Shown here piece after piece: positions 31,415 to 40,461 of a stretch of DNA of 64,000 bases. The number at the start of each line of letters is the position of its first letter. Position 1 is the first letter of the stretch. The notes under the pieces were generated by a model. The model did not search any database. It saw only the letters and a program-made list of their open reading frames with translations, and was not told the DNA's origin. Both the position numbers and the translations under genes were made by a program. The DNA is from Streptomyces scopuliridis RB72 (GTDB taxonomy: Bacteria > Actinomycetota > Actinomycetes > Streptomycetales > Streptomycetaceae): the NCBI RefSeq assembly GCF_000718095.1, contig NZ_JOEI01000013.1, positions 1-64,000 on the forward strand, written 5' to 3'.

Positions 31415-31455
31415 CGTGTCCGCGCCGTGTCCGCGCCGTGTCCGCGCCGTGTCCG
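31415..31455 (+). repeat. 11-bp tandem repeat CGTGTCCGCGC
   Basis: Three perfect 11-bp units and a partial fourth lie directly after the ohr terminator and before the promoter of the lectin gene. The role is unknown; slippage-prone. Confidence 0.75.
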
Positions 31456-31473
31456 TTTCAGACCGTTGACGCG

Positions 31474-31532
31474 GAAGCGCTTCGACTCTAGCTTCCCGTT
31501 CGAGGTCGTGACCGCAGTTCGGCATAACGAAC
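31474..31532 (+). promoter_or_regulatory. Two palindromes upstream of the GH43-lectin gene
   Basis: GAAGCGCTTC at 31474-31483 resembles LacI-family sugar operators. GTTCG(31517-31521)-GCATAA-CGAAC(31528-31532) resembles IclR-family sites. Both lie within 115 bp of the GTG start of a secreted sugar-binding protein gene, so carbohydrate-responsive control is plausible. Confidence 0.5.
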
Positions 31533-31585
31533 GGCTCCACCTCTCGCGCGCCCCACCCCCCTCGCACGCCGTAAGGAGAATCCGC

Positions 31586-32569
31586 GTGAGCCGCACCTCT
31601 CGCAGAACCACGCTCCTCCTGGCCCTGTCGCTCGCCGTCTTCGCCGCCTTCACCGCGTTCTTCCCCCCGCCCGCGGGGGCCGCCGAGAGCCGTCCGTACG
31701 CCGGCCCCGTCATGCCCCGGACCGGCGCCGATCCCTGGATCCAGTACTACGGCGGCGACTACTACCAGGTCACGACGTCCTGGTCGTCGGAGCTGACCAT
31801 GCGCAAGTCGCGTACGCCGGCCGGGCTTTCTACCGCGCCGCGTGTGCGGGTCTGGACGGACTCCGCCTCCTCGCGCTGCTGCTACATGGAGGCGCCCCGG
31901 ATCCACTTCCGGGACGGCCACTGGTATCTGTACTACGTCGCGGGCCAGGGCATCGAGGACTACCACCCCACCCGGCGCGTGCACGTGCTGGAGAGTGCCG
32001 GCGCCGACCCCATGGGCCCGTACACCTACCGGGATCAACTCGACGACGGCCGGCCGCCGGACATCGCTCCACCGACGCCGAACGGCCGCCTCTCTCTGCT
32101 GGGCGCCCCACTCGCAGGGGCTGCCGGCGAGCGCGCGGCCACCCCCACGGCGTACACACTCGTGAACCGGCGCAGCGGTAAGTGCCTTGAAGTGGAAGGC
32201 GGTTCGCGCGCCGATGGCGCGAATGTCCTCCAGTGGGCCTGTCATGGCGGTGCCCGTCAGCGCTGGCGCGTCGAGGATCTCGGCGATGACACCAGCCGGC
32301 TGGTCAACGCCGCCAGCGGGAAGGCGCTGGATACGGCGGCCTGTTCCGTCGCGGACGGGGCCGATCTGCGCCAGTGGTCCCGGCTCGGCACCGTCTGCCA
32401 GGCATTCCGGTTCGTCGTCACCGACCAGGGCGGCTGGGTACGGCTCGTCGGCGCCCGCAGCGGCAAGGTCGCGGATGTCGCCGGCTGCTCGACGGCGGAC
32501 GGGGCGGACGTACGGCAGTGGCCCTGGCTGGGCACCACCTGCCAGCAGTGGCGGCTGAACCCGGTCTGA
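31586..32569 (+). CDS. Secreted protein: truncated GH43 propeller joined to ricin-type lectin
   Basis: A signal peptide (TLLLALSLAVFAAFTAFFPPPAGAAES) precedes about 115 residues resembling the start of a GH43 five-blade propeller (GADPWIQYYGGDYYQVTTS, EAPRIHFRDGHWYLYYVAGQ). The chain then jumps to a ricin B lectin with three QxW-type units (ADGANVLQWACHGGARQRW, ADGADLRQW, ADGADVRQWPWLGTTCQQW). A complete GH43 domain is about 300 residues with three acidic catalytic residues, so roughly the last three blades are missing. The frame is open, so this is an in-frame internal deletion, and enzyme activity is doubtful. GTG 31586 has AAGGAGA upstream. Confidence 0.8.
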   Translation: MSRTSRRTTLLLALSLAVFAAFTAFFPPPAGAAESRPYAGPVMPRTGADPWIQYYGGDYYQVTTSWSSELTMRKSRTPAGLSTAPRVRVWTDSASSRCCYMEAPRIHFRDGHWYLYYVAGQGIEDYHPTRRVHVLESAGADPMGPYTYRDQLDDGRPPDIAPPTPNGRLSLLGAPLAGAAGERAATPTAYTLVNRRSGKCLEVEGGSRADGANVLQWACHGGARQRWRVEDLGDDTSRLVNAASGKALDTAACSVADGADLRQWSRLGTVCQAFRFVVTDQGGWVRLVGARSGKVADVAGCSTADGADVRQWPWLGTTCQQWRLNPV

Positions 32570-32577
32570 CCACGGCG

Positions 32578-32614
32578 CAGGGGCCGTCCCCGCACCACGC
32601 GGGAACGGCCCCTG
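32578..32614. terminator. Bidirectional terminator between convergent genes
   Basis: CAGGGGCCGT and ACGGCCCCTG pair, extended by CCCGC with GCGGG around a short loop. It serves the lectin gene on the plus strand and the M14 peptidase gene on the minus strand. Confidence 0.85.
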
Positions 32615-32635
32615 ACGGCATCACGCCGCGACGGC

Positions 32636-35209
32636 TCAGCCGGATGCCCCCAGCAGGGCCCGGCCGACCTGCGAGAAGAGCCCCTTCGGGTGGTCACGGA
32701 ACAGCGGCTCCGTACCGAACAGCACCACGGACCCGCCCTTCGCGGATGTCCCGCTGACGACCGAGGCCCGGCCCGCCGCGTCCGAGGGGCCGCCCGTACC
32801 GTCCTCCTTCGCGCGCCAGTGGCCGGACACCAGCGGGCTGCCGGTGCCGTACGACTGCTCGACCCGCACCCCGGGAGCGAGGTCGGTGAACCACAGCGGC
32901 GAGTAGACGAAGGTGTGCGCCGGGGCGCCACCCGTGATCGGGCCGCCCGCGTTGGTCACCCGCACCACACCGTTCGCGTCGCCGTTGCCCGCGACCGGCT
33001 TGGCGGCGAGCAGACCCGCGGCGGTGTTGAAGGCCGCCCCCGTCGAACCGAGCGTGACCACGCCCGCTCCACCGGACAGGAAGCCGTCCAGGGCCGAGCG
33101 CGCGGCCGGGTTGAGAGCGCCGTACTGGAGACCGGAGGAGACGTACAGGACATCCGCCTTCGACCAGTCGAAGCCCGCGTTCAGCGTCGCGGTCGACACC
33201 GGCAGCACCTCGAAGCCCATCTCCCGCAGGGCGAACTGCTCGCCGGGCGTCACCGCCGCCGCGACCCGTGTACGGGCCAGAGCGCCGGAGCCCTTCTCCT
33301 TGGTGGCGGTGAACGCGACGCCGTAACGGTCCGCGAGGACGGCCGCCTGACGACCGGCCGAGGCCGGCACGATCGCCGAACCGTCCGCCGCCCGCCGTAC
33401 CTTCACCCCCTGCGTGAGCAGGGAGTTGAGCGCGGCCAGCTCCTTGGGGTCGTCCAGGCGCAGCCGCAGATCGCCCTGACCCGTCACCGCCCCGGTCGGG
33501 GACGCGGCCTGGACCGGACGCGCCGGGATGTGCAGCCCGCCACTGACCTTCTGGACCTTGTCGACGCTCGCGCCCCACAGCAGCCCGAGGCTCCACCCCG
33601 ATATGTCGTACATCGTGGAGACGTCCGCGCTGATGTCACGGCCCTCGTCGAGGATCACATTGGCGACACCGCGCTTGGCCTGGTGCATGTCGACGACGTA
33701 CGAGCCTGCCGGATACGAACGTCCCGCCAGCCGGAAGCCGGCGCGGGCGCGCTCCACCCGTACGTCATTGGCGACCAGATGGTCCACCAGCCGGGCCGCC
33801 GCGGTCGCCGAGCGCTGACCGTCACCGGCCGGGATCACATACGCGCGGGGGAAGGACGTGGTGTACACATCCTCCGGTCCGATGCCCGGCACGCCCGGTA
33901 CGGTCTCCTCGGACACCGGCCGCTGCGCCTCGCCCGCCACGCCCCGCCGGAACGTCTCGATCTGGTCGGCGATCACGGATGTGCGGTGGTCGAGCGTGTA
34001 GTCGAGGGTCGCGCGCATCACCGCGCCCGCGATATCGGTGTTGATCGCGGAGCGCCGGCGCAACTCCTCCACCGGCAGGTTGTTGTAGTCGTTGTTGTTG
34101 ACGCGCATCGGGAACTCGACGGTGTGCGAGGCCACCGCGCCCTGGAACGCCATGTACTGCGGGGTGAAGATCGGCGGCCAGTCGTCCCAGCCCTCCTGCT
34201 GGTCGCGGAAGGGGATGACGGGCGGCTGGACCCCGTCCTTCGCGGGGGTGTAGCCGAGATCGTTCACCGCCTTCTCCATGCCGAGGGCGTTGGCGTAGCT
34301 GTTCTTCAGGAAGAGGTCGTACTCATAGTTCTCGCCGTGCGGCGGTGTTGTCGGCTCGATCAGTGTGCCGTTGACATAGCCGTGCAGATCGAGCATGACG
34401 GCGGGCTGCTTGTCGACCGCGATCTGCCTGATGGCCTGTGATTCTGGCTGCGAGGCGGTGATGAAGTCCCGGTTGAGATCGAAGCCGTTGCCGTTGGCGC
34501 GGGTCCCGGCGATCCGGCCGTCCGGGTTGGCGGTCACATTGAGATAGATCCGGTTCTTGGCGAGCAGCCCGGCCGTTCTGCCGTCCTTCGCCTTCGCCAG
34601 CTCCTCGATGAGCTTCAGGGCGGCGTCGGTGCCCTCCCACTCATTGCCGTGGATGTTGTTGTTGATGAAGACCGGGGTCTTGTAGGAGGACTTGATCCGG
34701 CGGTCCTTGGCGGCCGCCGCCGGGGAGTCCTCGATCAGCGCGCGCATCCGCTCCTGCTCGCGGGACTCGTGGGAGCTCTCGGGAGCGGTGACGGTGACGA
34801 GATACAGCTCATGGCCGGCCGCGGACCGGCCCGCCACCTCCACGCTGACGCGATCGCTCAGCTTCTGGAGGGCGTTGAGCCGGGGAGCGAGCGAGTGGTA
34901 TGGGGCGAGGCCCAGCTTGATCGCCTTGTCGGCGGGGTTCTCGGGCGGCGCGTCGAGGACCGTACGCCGGGGGTAGCCGCCGTCCTTGCGCAGCGCGGGA
35001 GGCGCGGGCGTACCGACGGTGCCGGCGGTCTTCTGGAGCGCGGCGGCGGAGGCGGCGGCCATGGTGCCGGGGCCGCCGCTCTCCCTGACGGGGTGCGGGC
35101 GCTGCGCGTCCCGGGCGGGGGCGGCGGTCGCGGGGAGCGGGGCCAGCAGCAGGGCGCCGGCGACGGCGCCGACAGCGGTGGTGAGCAGAACGGGTCTGGG
35201 TATCCCCAT
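32636..35209 (-). CDS. Secreted M14 family zinc carboxypeptidase
   Basis: A signal peptide (residues 1-30, ending PATAAPA) is followed by an M14 catalytic domain. INNNIHGNEWEGTD gives the HxxE zinc ligands (H187, E190), NVTANPDGR and GFDLNRDF are substrate-pocket motifs, and MLDLHGYVNG gives the third His ligand. The catalytic Glu is probably in ASHTVEFPMR. The remaining 400 residues form accessory beta domains ending near a GATase-like fold (VLYVSSGLQYGALNPAARSALDGFLSGGAGVVTLG). At 857 residues it is one of the large Streptomyces M14 proteins. GGAGG lies 11 bp before the ATG. Confidence 0.92.
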   Translation of the reverse strand: MGIPRPVLLTTAVGAVAGALLLAPLPATAAPARDAQRPHPVRESGGPGTMAAASAAALQKTAGTVGTPAPPALRKDGGYPRRTVLDAPPENPADKAIKLGLAPYHSLAPRLNALQKLSDRVSVEVAGRSAAGHELYLVTVTAPESSHESREQERMRALIEDSPAAAAKDRRIKSSYKTPVFINNNIHGNEWEGTDAALKLIEELAKAKDGRTAGLLAKNRIYLNVTANPDGRIAGTRANGNGFDLNRDFITASQPESQAIRQIAVDKQPAVMLDLHGYVNGTLIEPTTPPHGENYEYDLFLKNSYANALGMEKAVNDLGYTPAKDGVQPPVIPFRDQQEGWDDWPPIFTPQYMAFQGAVASHTVEFPMRVNNNDYNNLPVEELRRRSAINTDIAGAVMRATLDYTLDHRTSVIADQIETFRRGVAGEAQRPVSEETVPGVPGIGPEDVYTTSFPRAYVIPAGDGQRSATAAARLVDHLVANDVRVERARAGFRLAGRSYPAGSYVVDMHQAKRGVANVILDEGRDISADVSTMYDISGWSLGLLWGASVDKVQKVSGGLHIPARPVQAASPTGAVTGQGDLRLRLDDPKELAALNSLLTQGVKVRRAADGSAIVPASAGRQAAVLADRYGVAFTATKEKGSGALARTRVAAAVTPGEQFALREMGFEVLPVSTATLNAGFDWSKADVLYVSSGLQYGALNPAARSALDGFLSGGAGVVTLGSTGAAFNTAAGLLAAKPVAGNGDANGVVRVTNAGGPITGGAPAHTFVYSPLWFTDLAPGVRVEQSYGTGSPLVSGHWRAKEDGTGGPSDAAGRASVVSGTSAKGGSVVLFGTEPLFRDHPKGLFSQVGRALLGASG

Positions 35210-35248
35210 ACGTCTGTTCCTCCGGGTCTTCGGAAGTGACGGCAGAGT

Positions 35249-35289
35249 CAGAGGCGATCACCGCAGAGGCGATCACATCAGAGCGATCA
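35249..35289 (-). repeat. Three direct repeats of CAGAG(G)CGATCA
   Basis: Copies at 35249-35260, 35264-35275 and 35279-35289 lie in the divergent gap between the M14 peptidase and EI24 genes. GATC-containing motifs continue to about 35330. Spacing of about 15 bp suggests a regulator array, though slippage could also create it. Confidence 0.5.
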
Positions 35290-35389
35290 AGAATGATCGG
35301 CGGCGATCGACGTTGATCGGTACGGAGGGTCTACCGGTTACTCACGCGAACATCAAGGGGGGTCCATATACAGCCGGTAGGCTGCGCCC

Positions 35390-36211
35390 ATGCATGATCT
35401 CGGCGCCGGCTTCGGCTACTTGATGAAAGGCCAGCGCTGGGTCGCGGGCCACGGCCGGTGGTTCGGGTTCGGACTGCTGCCCGGTTTGGTCACTCTGGTC
35501 CTGTATGCGGGGGCGCTCGTCGGCCTCGCCTACGGCGCCGACAATCTGACGGCCTGGGCCACCCCCTTCGCGGACGACTGGTCCTCGCCCTGGCTCGGTC
35601 TCTTCCGGGGCTCGCTGACCGTGCTGGTCTTCGCCCTCGGGCTGTTCCTCGCGGTGATCACCTTCACCGCCGTGACGCTGCTGGTCGGCCAGCCCTTCTA
35701 CGAATCGCTCTCGGAGGAGGTCGACCGCGCGGAGGGCGGCGAGGTCCCGCGGTCGGAGTTCCCGCTCTGGCGCGAGCTGTGGATCTCCGCCCGGGACAGT
35801 CTGCGGATCCTGGTACGAGTGACGCTGTACGGCGTGCTGCTCTTCGCGCTCGGATTCGTTCCGGTCGTCGGGCAGACGGTCATTCCCGTGCTCGGCTTCT
35901 GTGTCTCCGGCTTCTTCCTGGCGGAGGAGCTGACGGCGGTGGCGCTCCAGCGCCGTGGCGTCGCGCTGAAGGAGCGCCTGCGGCTGCTCAGGGGGCGCCG
36001 GATGCTCGCCCTCGGCTTCGGCGTCCCGCTCACGCTCGCCTTCCTCGTTCCGCTCGTGGCGGTCTTCCTGATGCCGGGCGCGGTGGCGGGGGCGACCCTG
36101 ATGGTGCGCGAGCTGACGGCCCCGCCGGAGGACGCGTCGTCGGACGACGATGCCGCGGCCGGCGGACAGGGCGCGCGGAGGCCGGGCGTACCGCTCTCCA
36201 TGGACAAGTAG
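35390..36211 (+). CDS. EI24 domain membrane protein (CysZ-like)
   Basis: The 273-residue protein has four clear hydrophobic segments: FGLLPGLVTLVLYAGALVGL, LTVLVFALGLFLAVITFTAV, VTLYGVLLFALGFVPVVG and FGVPLTLAFLVPLVAVFL. The EI24 signature GQPFYESLSEEVDR follows the second segment, and FCVSGFFLAEELTAVALQRRG is also typical. In other bacteria CysZ of this superfamily carries sulfate; the actinobacterial members are uncharacterised. A hydrophilic acidic tail follows the last helix. ATG 35390 is chosen from the start of homology. Confidence 0.88.
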   Translation: MHDLGAGFGYLMKGQRWVAGHGRWFGFGLLPGLVTLVLYAGALVGLAYGADNLTAWATPFADDWSSPWLGLFRGSLTVLVFALGLFLAVITFTAVTLLVGQPFYESLSEEVDRAEGGEVPRSEFPLWRELWISARDSLRILVRVTLYGVLLFALGFVPVVGQTVIPVLGFCVSGFFLAEELTAVALQRRGVALKERLRLLRGRRMLALGFGVPLTLAFLVPLVAVFLMPGAVAGATLMVRELTAPPEDASSDDDAAAGGQGARRPGVPLSMDK

Positions 36212-36225
36212 CGGCACCTCACCGA

Positions 36226-36266
36226 AGCGCCGTCCGATCCGGTAGGGCTCCGGACCGGACGGCGCT
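36226..36266. terminator. Convergent terminator after the EI24 gene
   Basis: AGCGCCGTCC (36226-36235) pairs with GGACGGCGCT (36257-36266), extended by GATCCGG with CCGGACC. It lies between two convergent genes. Confidence 0.85.
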
Positions 36267-36289
36267 GTTCGTTCTGCCTCTCAGGTGCC

Positions 36290-37603
36290 TCAGGAGGCTT
36301 CGGCGGCCACCGTGATGATCGTCCGCAGCTGCGCGATGATGTCCAGCCGGTTCTGCACGAACTCCGGGTCCGTCACGGTCCCCGTCGCCGGGTCGGTGTT
36401 CCCCGCCCCGAACTGGAGCACCGGCGTGTGCACATGGCCGCCCGGAATATCCAGCCCCAGCCGGTCGCGCAGCAGCGTCGCGCGGTACGCGATCTCATTG
36501 GACAGATAGTCCCCGCCGCCCCCGGCGCGGGCCGCCGAACCGGGCGTCGGACCGTCCGGTCGTACCACCGGCGCGGTCCCGCCCGCCGGGATCTCGGTCA
36601 CCGACGTGTTGTCGTACACCGGGAAGCGGCCGGTGCCGGCCGCCACGATCGAGCGGTACGGCAGGCTGGTCGTCGTCCACTGCGGCTGCGAGGCCGGATC
36701 GGTCACCGGCACGAGCCCGGTCTCCGAGACGTTCTCGTTGTCCCCGAACCCGCCCCGCCAGGCGCCGTTGAAGCGCTCGACATCGATCCTGCCGACCCGG
36801 CCCTGGCTGACCGTGGTGAAGAGATCGGCCCGCGACAGCGGTCCGCGCAGGGCCTGTTCGACGGTGCCGTCGGCGAAGTCCCCCCAGCGGACGGGGAAGA
36901 CGGCGGCCTCGATACGGGCGGGCCCGTCGGCGGTCCTGATCACCGTGCCGTCCAGCGCCAGCGCCGTGGCCCCGGACGGATTGCTGATCCGGATGTCGCG
37001 GTCCAGGGTGAACGGGTCGAAGCCCGTCAGCACGATCCGCTTGACGCCCTTGGCGGCGCCGCGTGCCGGGAAGTCCATGGAGTCCTGGCCGCGCGAGGAG
37101 CGCTCCAGCTTCCCGAGCAGCGCCGTCCGCGCGCTCTCGGAGAGGCCGAACTCCGGCTGCCACTGGCGCAGTTCACGGGTGAGCGCGAGCCGCGCCCAGT
37201 ACAGCGGCCGGTCGTCGTCCCGGCTCAGATCGCCGCGCGCGGGCCCGCGCCCCTGCGCCCGGTCCACCGCCCGCTGCCACAGCCGCGCGCCACTCCGTAC
37301 GACGGCCCGCTCGGCCTCGGCGTACGAGTCCGCGCCGCGCAGTGACCGTACGAAGTCCGGCGCCACCGCGTCGAAACCGCTGCGCCGCAGAATCTCCTGG
37401 GGCACGGCCCGGTCCAGCCGCTGTTCCTCGACAGTGAACGCGGCGGTGGCGGTGGCGGACCGGGCGGCCGGCTGAGCGGCGAGGGGCTGCGCGGCGGCGA
37501 GCGGGGGCGGTGTGGTGAGGGTGAGCGCGGTGGTGGTGAGCAGTACGAGCCCGAGCAGCTCGGGGCGTACGCGTATGCGGCTCATGGGCCTCATGAGTCT
37601 CAC
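36290..37603 (-). CDS. Secreted pyroglutamyl-peptidase-like (C15) protein, catalytic Cys replaced
   Basis: After a signal peptide (LLGLVLLTTTALTLTTPPPLAAAQP) and a roughly 150-residue extra domain, the C15 fold appears: IVLTGFDPFTLDRDIRISNPSG, AVFPVRWGDFADG and DYLSNEIAYRATLL, then GGHVHTPVLQFG. In true enzymes the third motif reads like TYVCN with the nucleophilic Cys; here Ser stands in that place, although the His region is kept. It may be inactive or have switched chemistry. GTG 37603 is preferred because GGAAGGA lies 6 bp before it; ATGs at 37594 and 37585 are alternatives. Length 437 residues. Confidence 0.8.
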   Translation of the reverse strand: MRLMRPMSRIRVRPELLGLVLLTTTALTLTTPPPLAAAQPLAAQPAARSATATAAFTVEEQRLDRAVPQEILRRSGFDAVAPDFVRSLRGADSYAEAERAVVRSGARLWQRAVDRAQGRGPARGDLSRDDDRPLYWARLALTRELRQWQPEFGLSESARTALLGKLERSSRGQDSMDFPARGAAKGVKRIVLTGFDPFTLDRDIRISNPSGATALALDGTVIRTADGPARIEAAVFPVRWGDFADGTVEQALRGPLSRADLFTTVSQGRVGRIDVERFNGAWRGGFGDNENVSETGLVPVTDPASQPQWTTTSLPYRSIVAAGTGRFPVYDNTSVTEIPAGGTAPVVRPDGPTPGSAARAGGGGDYLSNEIAYRATLLRDRLGLDIPGGHVHTPVLQFGAGNTDPATGTVTDPEFVQNRLDIIAQLRTIITVAAEAS

Positions 37604-37901
37604 GGGAGTCCTTCCGTCGGGTGGCGGAAGTATCGCCGCCGGACGGGCGGATGACCATGGGCCCCGGCCTACCAGCGGGACGCTCAGTTTGGACAGCCCC
37701 TCGCAGTCGAGCACCAGTGTGCCCACGACGGGATCGGTCACGCGGCGTTCCTGCCCTTGGCATGCTTTTCCGCCGCGCCGCTCAGCAGGGCGTCGGCATG
37801 GGCCAGCTCCTCGTTATGTGGTGGGGCCACCCCACCCAGCCAGGATCGCTGTGCGACCATCCGGCGGAGAGACGGAGAGACTTCGACGAGGAGGTACGGC
37901 C

Positions 37902-40403
37902 GTGGCAGACGCATCCGGCACCCGGACCGGTCACGCACGCGAGGCGGCTGTCGAGGCGGCGCTCGGCACGCTGGATCTGGACGCCAAAGCGAGACTGCTG
38001 GCCGGTCAGGACATGTGGTCCCTGCCCCCACTCCCGGAGATCGGGCTGGCGTCCCTGGTGATGTCCGACGGTCCGATCGGGGTCCGCGGGGTGCGCTGGA
38101 CGGCGGACGACCCGTCCATAGCCCTGCCGTCGCCGACCGCGCTCGCCGCCTCCTGGGATCCGGAACTGGCCCGCCGGGCGGGCGGACTGCTCGCGCAGGA
38201 GGCCCGCCGCAAGGGCGTGCACGTACTGCTGGCGCCGACCGTGAATCTGCACCGCTCACCGCTCGGGGGCCGCCACTTCGAGGCGTACAGCGAGGACCCG
38301 TACCTCACCGGCGAGATCGGCACCGGATATGTGCGGGGCGTCCAGGACGGCGGAGTCGGCACGACGGTCAAGCACTTCGTCGCGAACGACGCCGAGACCG
38401 ACCGGTTCACCGTCGACAACATCGTCGCCCCGCGCCCACTGCGCGAGCTGTATCTCGCCCCGTTCGAAGCCATCGTCGCCAACGCCCACCCCTGGGGCAT
38501 CATGGCCGCGTACAACCAGGTCAACGGCTCGACAATGACCGAGCACCACTATCTCCAGAACGAGGTCCTGCGCGGCGAGTGGGGTTTCGACGGCGCTGTC
38601 GTCTCCGACTGGCTGGCCGCGCGCTCCACCGTCGGCGCCCTGCTCGGCGGCCTCGATGTCGCGATGCCCGGACCGCGCACGGTCTACGGCGAGGCGCTCG
38701 CCGCCGCCGTCCGCGCCGGTGAGGTGACGGAGTCCGCGGTGGACGACGCCGTACGGAGGGTGCTGCTGCTCGCCGCCCGGGTCGGCATCCTCGACGGCGC
38801 CCCCGCGGCCGTCACCGGCCTTCCCGCGCCGATCGACGGCGACGCCCTCGCCCGCGAGATCGCGCGCCGCTCCTTCGTCCTCGTACGCAACGAACCCCGC
38901 GCGCACGGCGAGGGAGCCGGAGACGAGGCCGCCGGCCACCCCGCCCTTCCGATCGATCCGGCCAGGACCGGCACGGTCGCGCTCAGCGGCGCCCCGGCCC
39001 GCGACGCCCGGATCCTCGGCGGCGGCTCCGCGGTGGTCTTCCCCGACCATGTGGTCTCCCCGCTCGACGGCCTCACCGCCGCCCTTCCCGACGGCTCCCT
39101 GACCTACTCCATCGGCGCCGACCCCAACGAGGAACTCACCGACGCGGACACCGGCTTCGAGCTGACCGCCGTCTGCCGCGCGGCAGACGGACGGCTCCTC
39201 GGGACCTCCACCGTCCCGGGCGGCCGGGTGCAGTGGGCCGGCAGCGACCTGCCCGACGGCGTCACCCACGAGGAACTGCACACCGTCGAGCTGACCGGCA
39301 CCTTCACCCCGCGCGAGAGCGGCGAGCACACCTTCGGCACGCGCGGTCTCGGCGGCTTCGTCCTCACCGTCGGTGGCGAGATCCTCTTCGACGGTACGGA
39401 GGAACTGGGCGCCGCCTCCGACCCGTTCGAGGCGTTCTTCGGCCGCCCGGTGGAGCGCGCCCGCGCCCAACTGGCCGAGGGCGAGCGGGTCACGGTCTCG
39501 CTGCTGCACACCGTCCACAAGATCCCGGACGCCCCGATCAAGGCCGTCGCGCTCTCGCTGCTCCACCTCGGCCCGCGGCACGACCCCGACGAACTGATCG
39601 CGGAGGCCGTCGAGGCGGCCCGTACCGCGGGCACCGCCGTCGTGGTGGTCGCCACCACCGAACGCGTCGAGTCCGAGGGCTTCGACCGCGTGAACCTCAC
39701 ACTCCCCGGCCGCCAGGACGATCTCGTACGCGCCGTCGCCGCCGTCAACCCGAACACCGTCGTGGTCGTCAACACCGGCTCCCCGGTCGAACTGCCGTGG
39801 CGCGAGGACGTGGCGGCGGTACTGCTCAGTTGGTTCCCCGGCCAGGAGGGCGGCGCCGCGCTCGCCGATGTGCTGCTCGGCGCGGCGGAGCCGGGCGGCC
39901 GGCTGCCCACCACCTGGCCGGTCGCGCTGGCCGACGTACCGGTCTCGGTGACCACCCCGGCCGACGGCGAACTCCACTACAGCGAGGGCCTGTTCATCGG
40001 CTACCGGGCCTGGGAGCGGTCGGGCGTGGCCCCCGCGTACCCGTTCGGCCACGGCCTCGGATACACCGGCTGGGAGTACGAGACGATCGCCGCCACCACG
40101 GACGACGCGCGGGTACGGCTGCGCAACACCGGTATCCGCGAGGGCCGCGAGGTCGTCCAGATCTATCTGGCCCCGGTGGACGACACCGTGGAGCGCCCGG
40201 CCCGCTGGCTGGCCGGCTTCGCGTCGGTCGAGGCCGGACCGGGCGAGACGGTCGAGGTGCGGATCCCGCTGCGCCGCAGGGCCTTCGAGATCTGGGACGA
40301 GGAGTCGGGCTCCTGGTCGTTCGTCCCCGGTACGTACGAGGTCCAGGCGGGCCGGTCCGTCGCCGACCGCCGGCTGACCTCCCTGGTGGACGCGCGGGCG
40401 TAG
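37902..40403 (+). CDS. Family 3 beta-glucosidase with PA14 domain
   Basis: GH3 enzymes cleave beta-linked glucosides with retention. The 833-residue protein has the TIM-barrel domain (VMSDGPIGVRG, LLAPTVNLHRSPLGGRHFEAYSEDPYLTG split over the loop, TVKHFVANDAETDRF, and GAVVSDWLAARS with the nucleophilic Asp), the alpha/beta sandwich, an inserted PA14 domain (FTPRESGEHTFGTRGLGGFVLTVGG near 460-500) and a C-terminal fibronectin-III-like domain. There is no signal peptide, so it acts in the cytoplasm on imported sugars. GAGGAGG lies 8 bp before GTG 37902. A convergent aldose epimerase is next door. Confidence 0.95.
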   Translation: MADASGTRTGHAREAAVEAALGTLDLDAKARLLAGQDMWSLPPLPEIGLASLVMSDGPIGVRGVRWTADDPSIALPSPTALAASWDPELARRAGGLLAQEARRKGVHVLLAPTVNLHRSPLGGRHFEAYSEDPYLTGEIGTGYVRGVQDGGVGTTVKHFVANDAETDRFTVDNIVAPRPLRELYLAPFEAIVANAHPWGIMAAYNQVNGSTMTEHHYLQNEVLRGEWGFDGAVVSDWLAARSTVGALLGGLDVAMPGPRTVYGEALAAAVRAGEVTESAVDDAVRRVLLLAARVGILDGAPAAVTGLPAPIDGDALAREIARRSFVLVRNEPRAHGEGAGDEAAGHPALPIDPARTGTVALSGAPARDARILGGGSAVVFPDHVVSPLDGLTAALPDGSLTYSIGADPNEELTDADTGFELTAVCRAADGRLLGTSTVPGGRVQWAGSDLPDGVTHEELHTVELTGTFTPRESGEHTFGTRGLGGFVLTVGGEILFDGTEELGAASDPFEAFFGRPVERARAQLAEGERVTVSLLHTVHKIPDAPIKAVALSLLHLGPRHDPDELIAEAVEAARTAGTAVVVVATTERVESEGFDRVNLTLPGRQDDLVRAVAAVNPNTVVVVNTGSPVELPWREDVAAVLLSWFPGQEGGAALADVLLGAAEPGGRLPTTWPVALADVPVSVTTPADGELHYSEGLFIGYRAWERSGVAPAYPFGHGLGYTGWEYETIAATTDDARVRLRNTGIREGREVVQIYLAPVDDTVERPARWLAGFASVEAGPGETVEVRIPLRRRAFEIWDEESGSWSFVPGTYEVQAGRSVADRRLTSLVDARA

Positions 40404-40459
40404 CGATACGCAGGGCCCCGGGGCGGACTGACACCGCCTCGGGGCCGTACCCGTATCGC
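40403..40459. terminator. Long bidirectional terminator
   Basis: GCGATACG pairs with CGTATCGC on the outside, and GGCCCCGGGGCGG with CCGCCTCGGGGCC inside. It separates the convergent beta-glucosidase and aldose-epimerase genes and starts on the last base of the former's stop codon. Confidence 0.85.
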
Positions 40460-40461
40460 TT

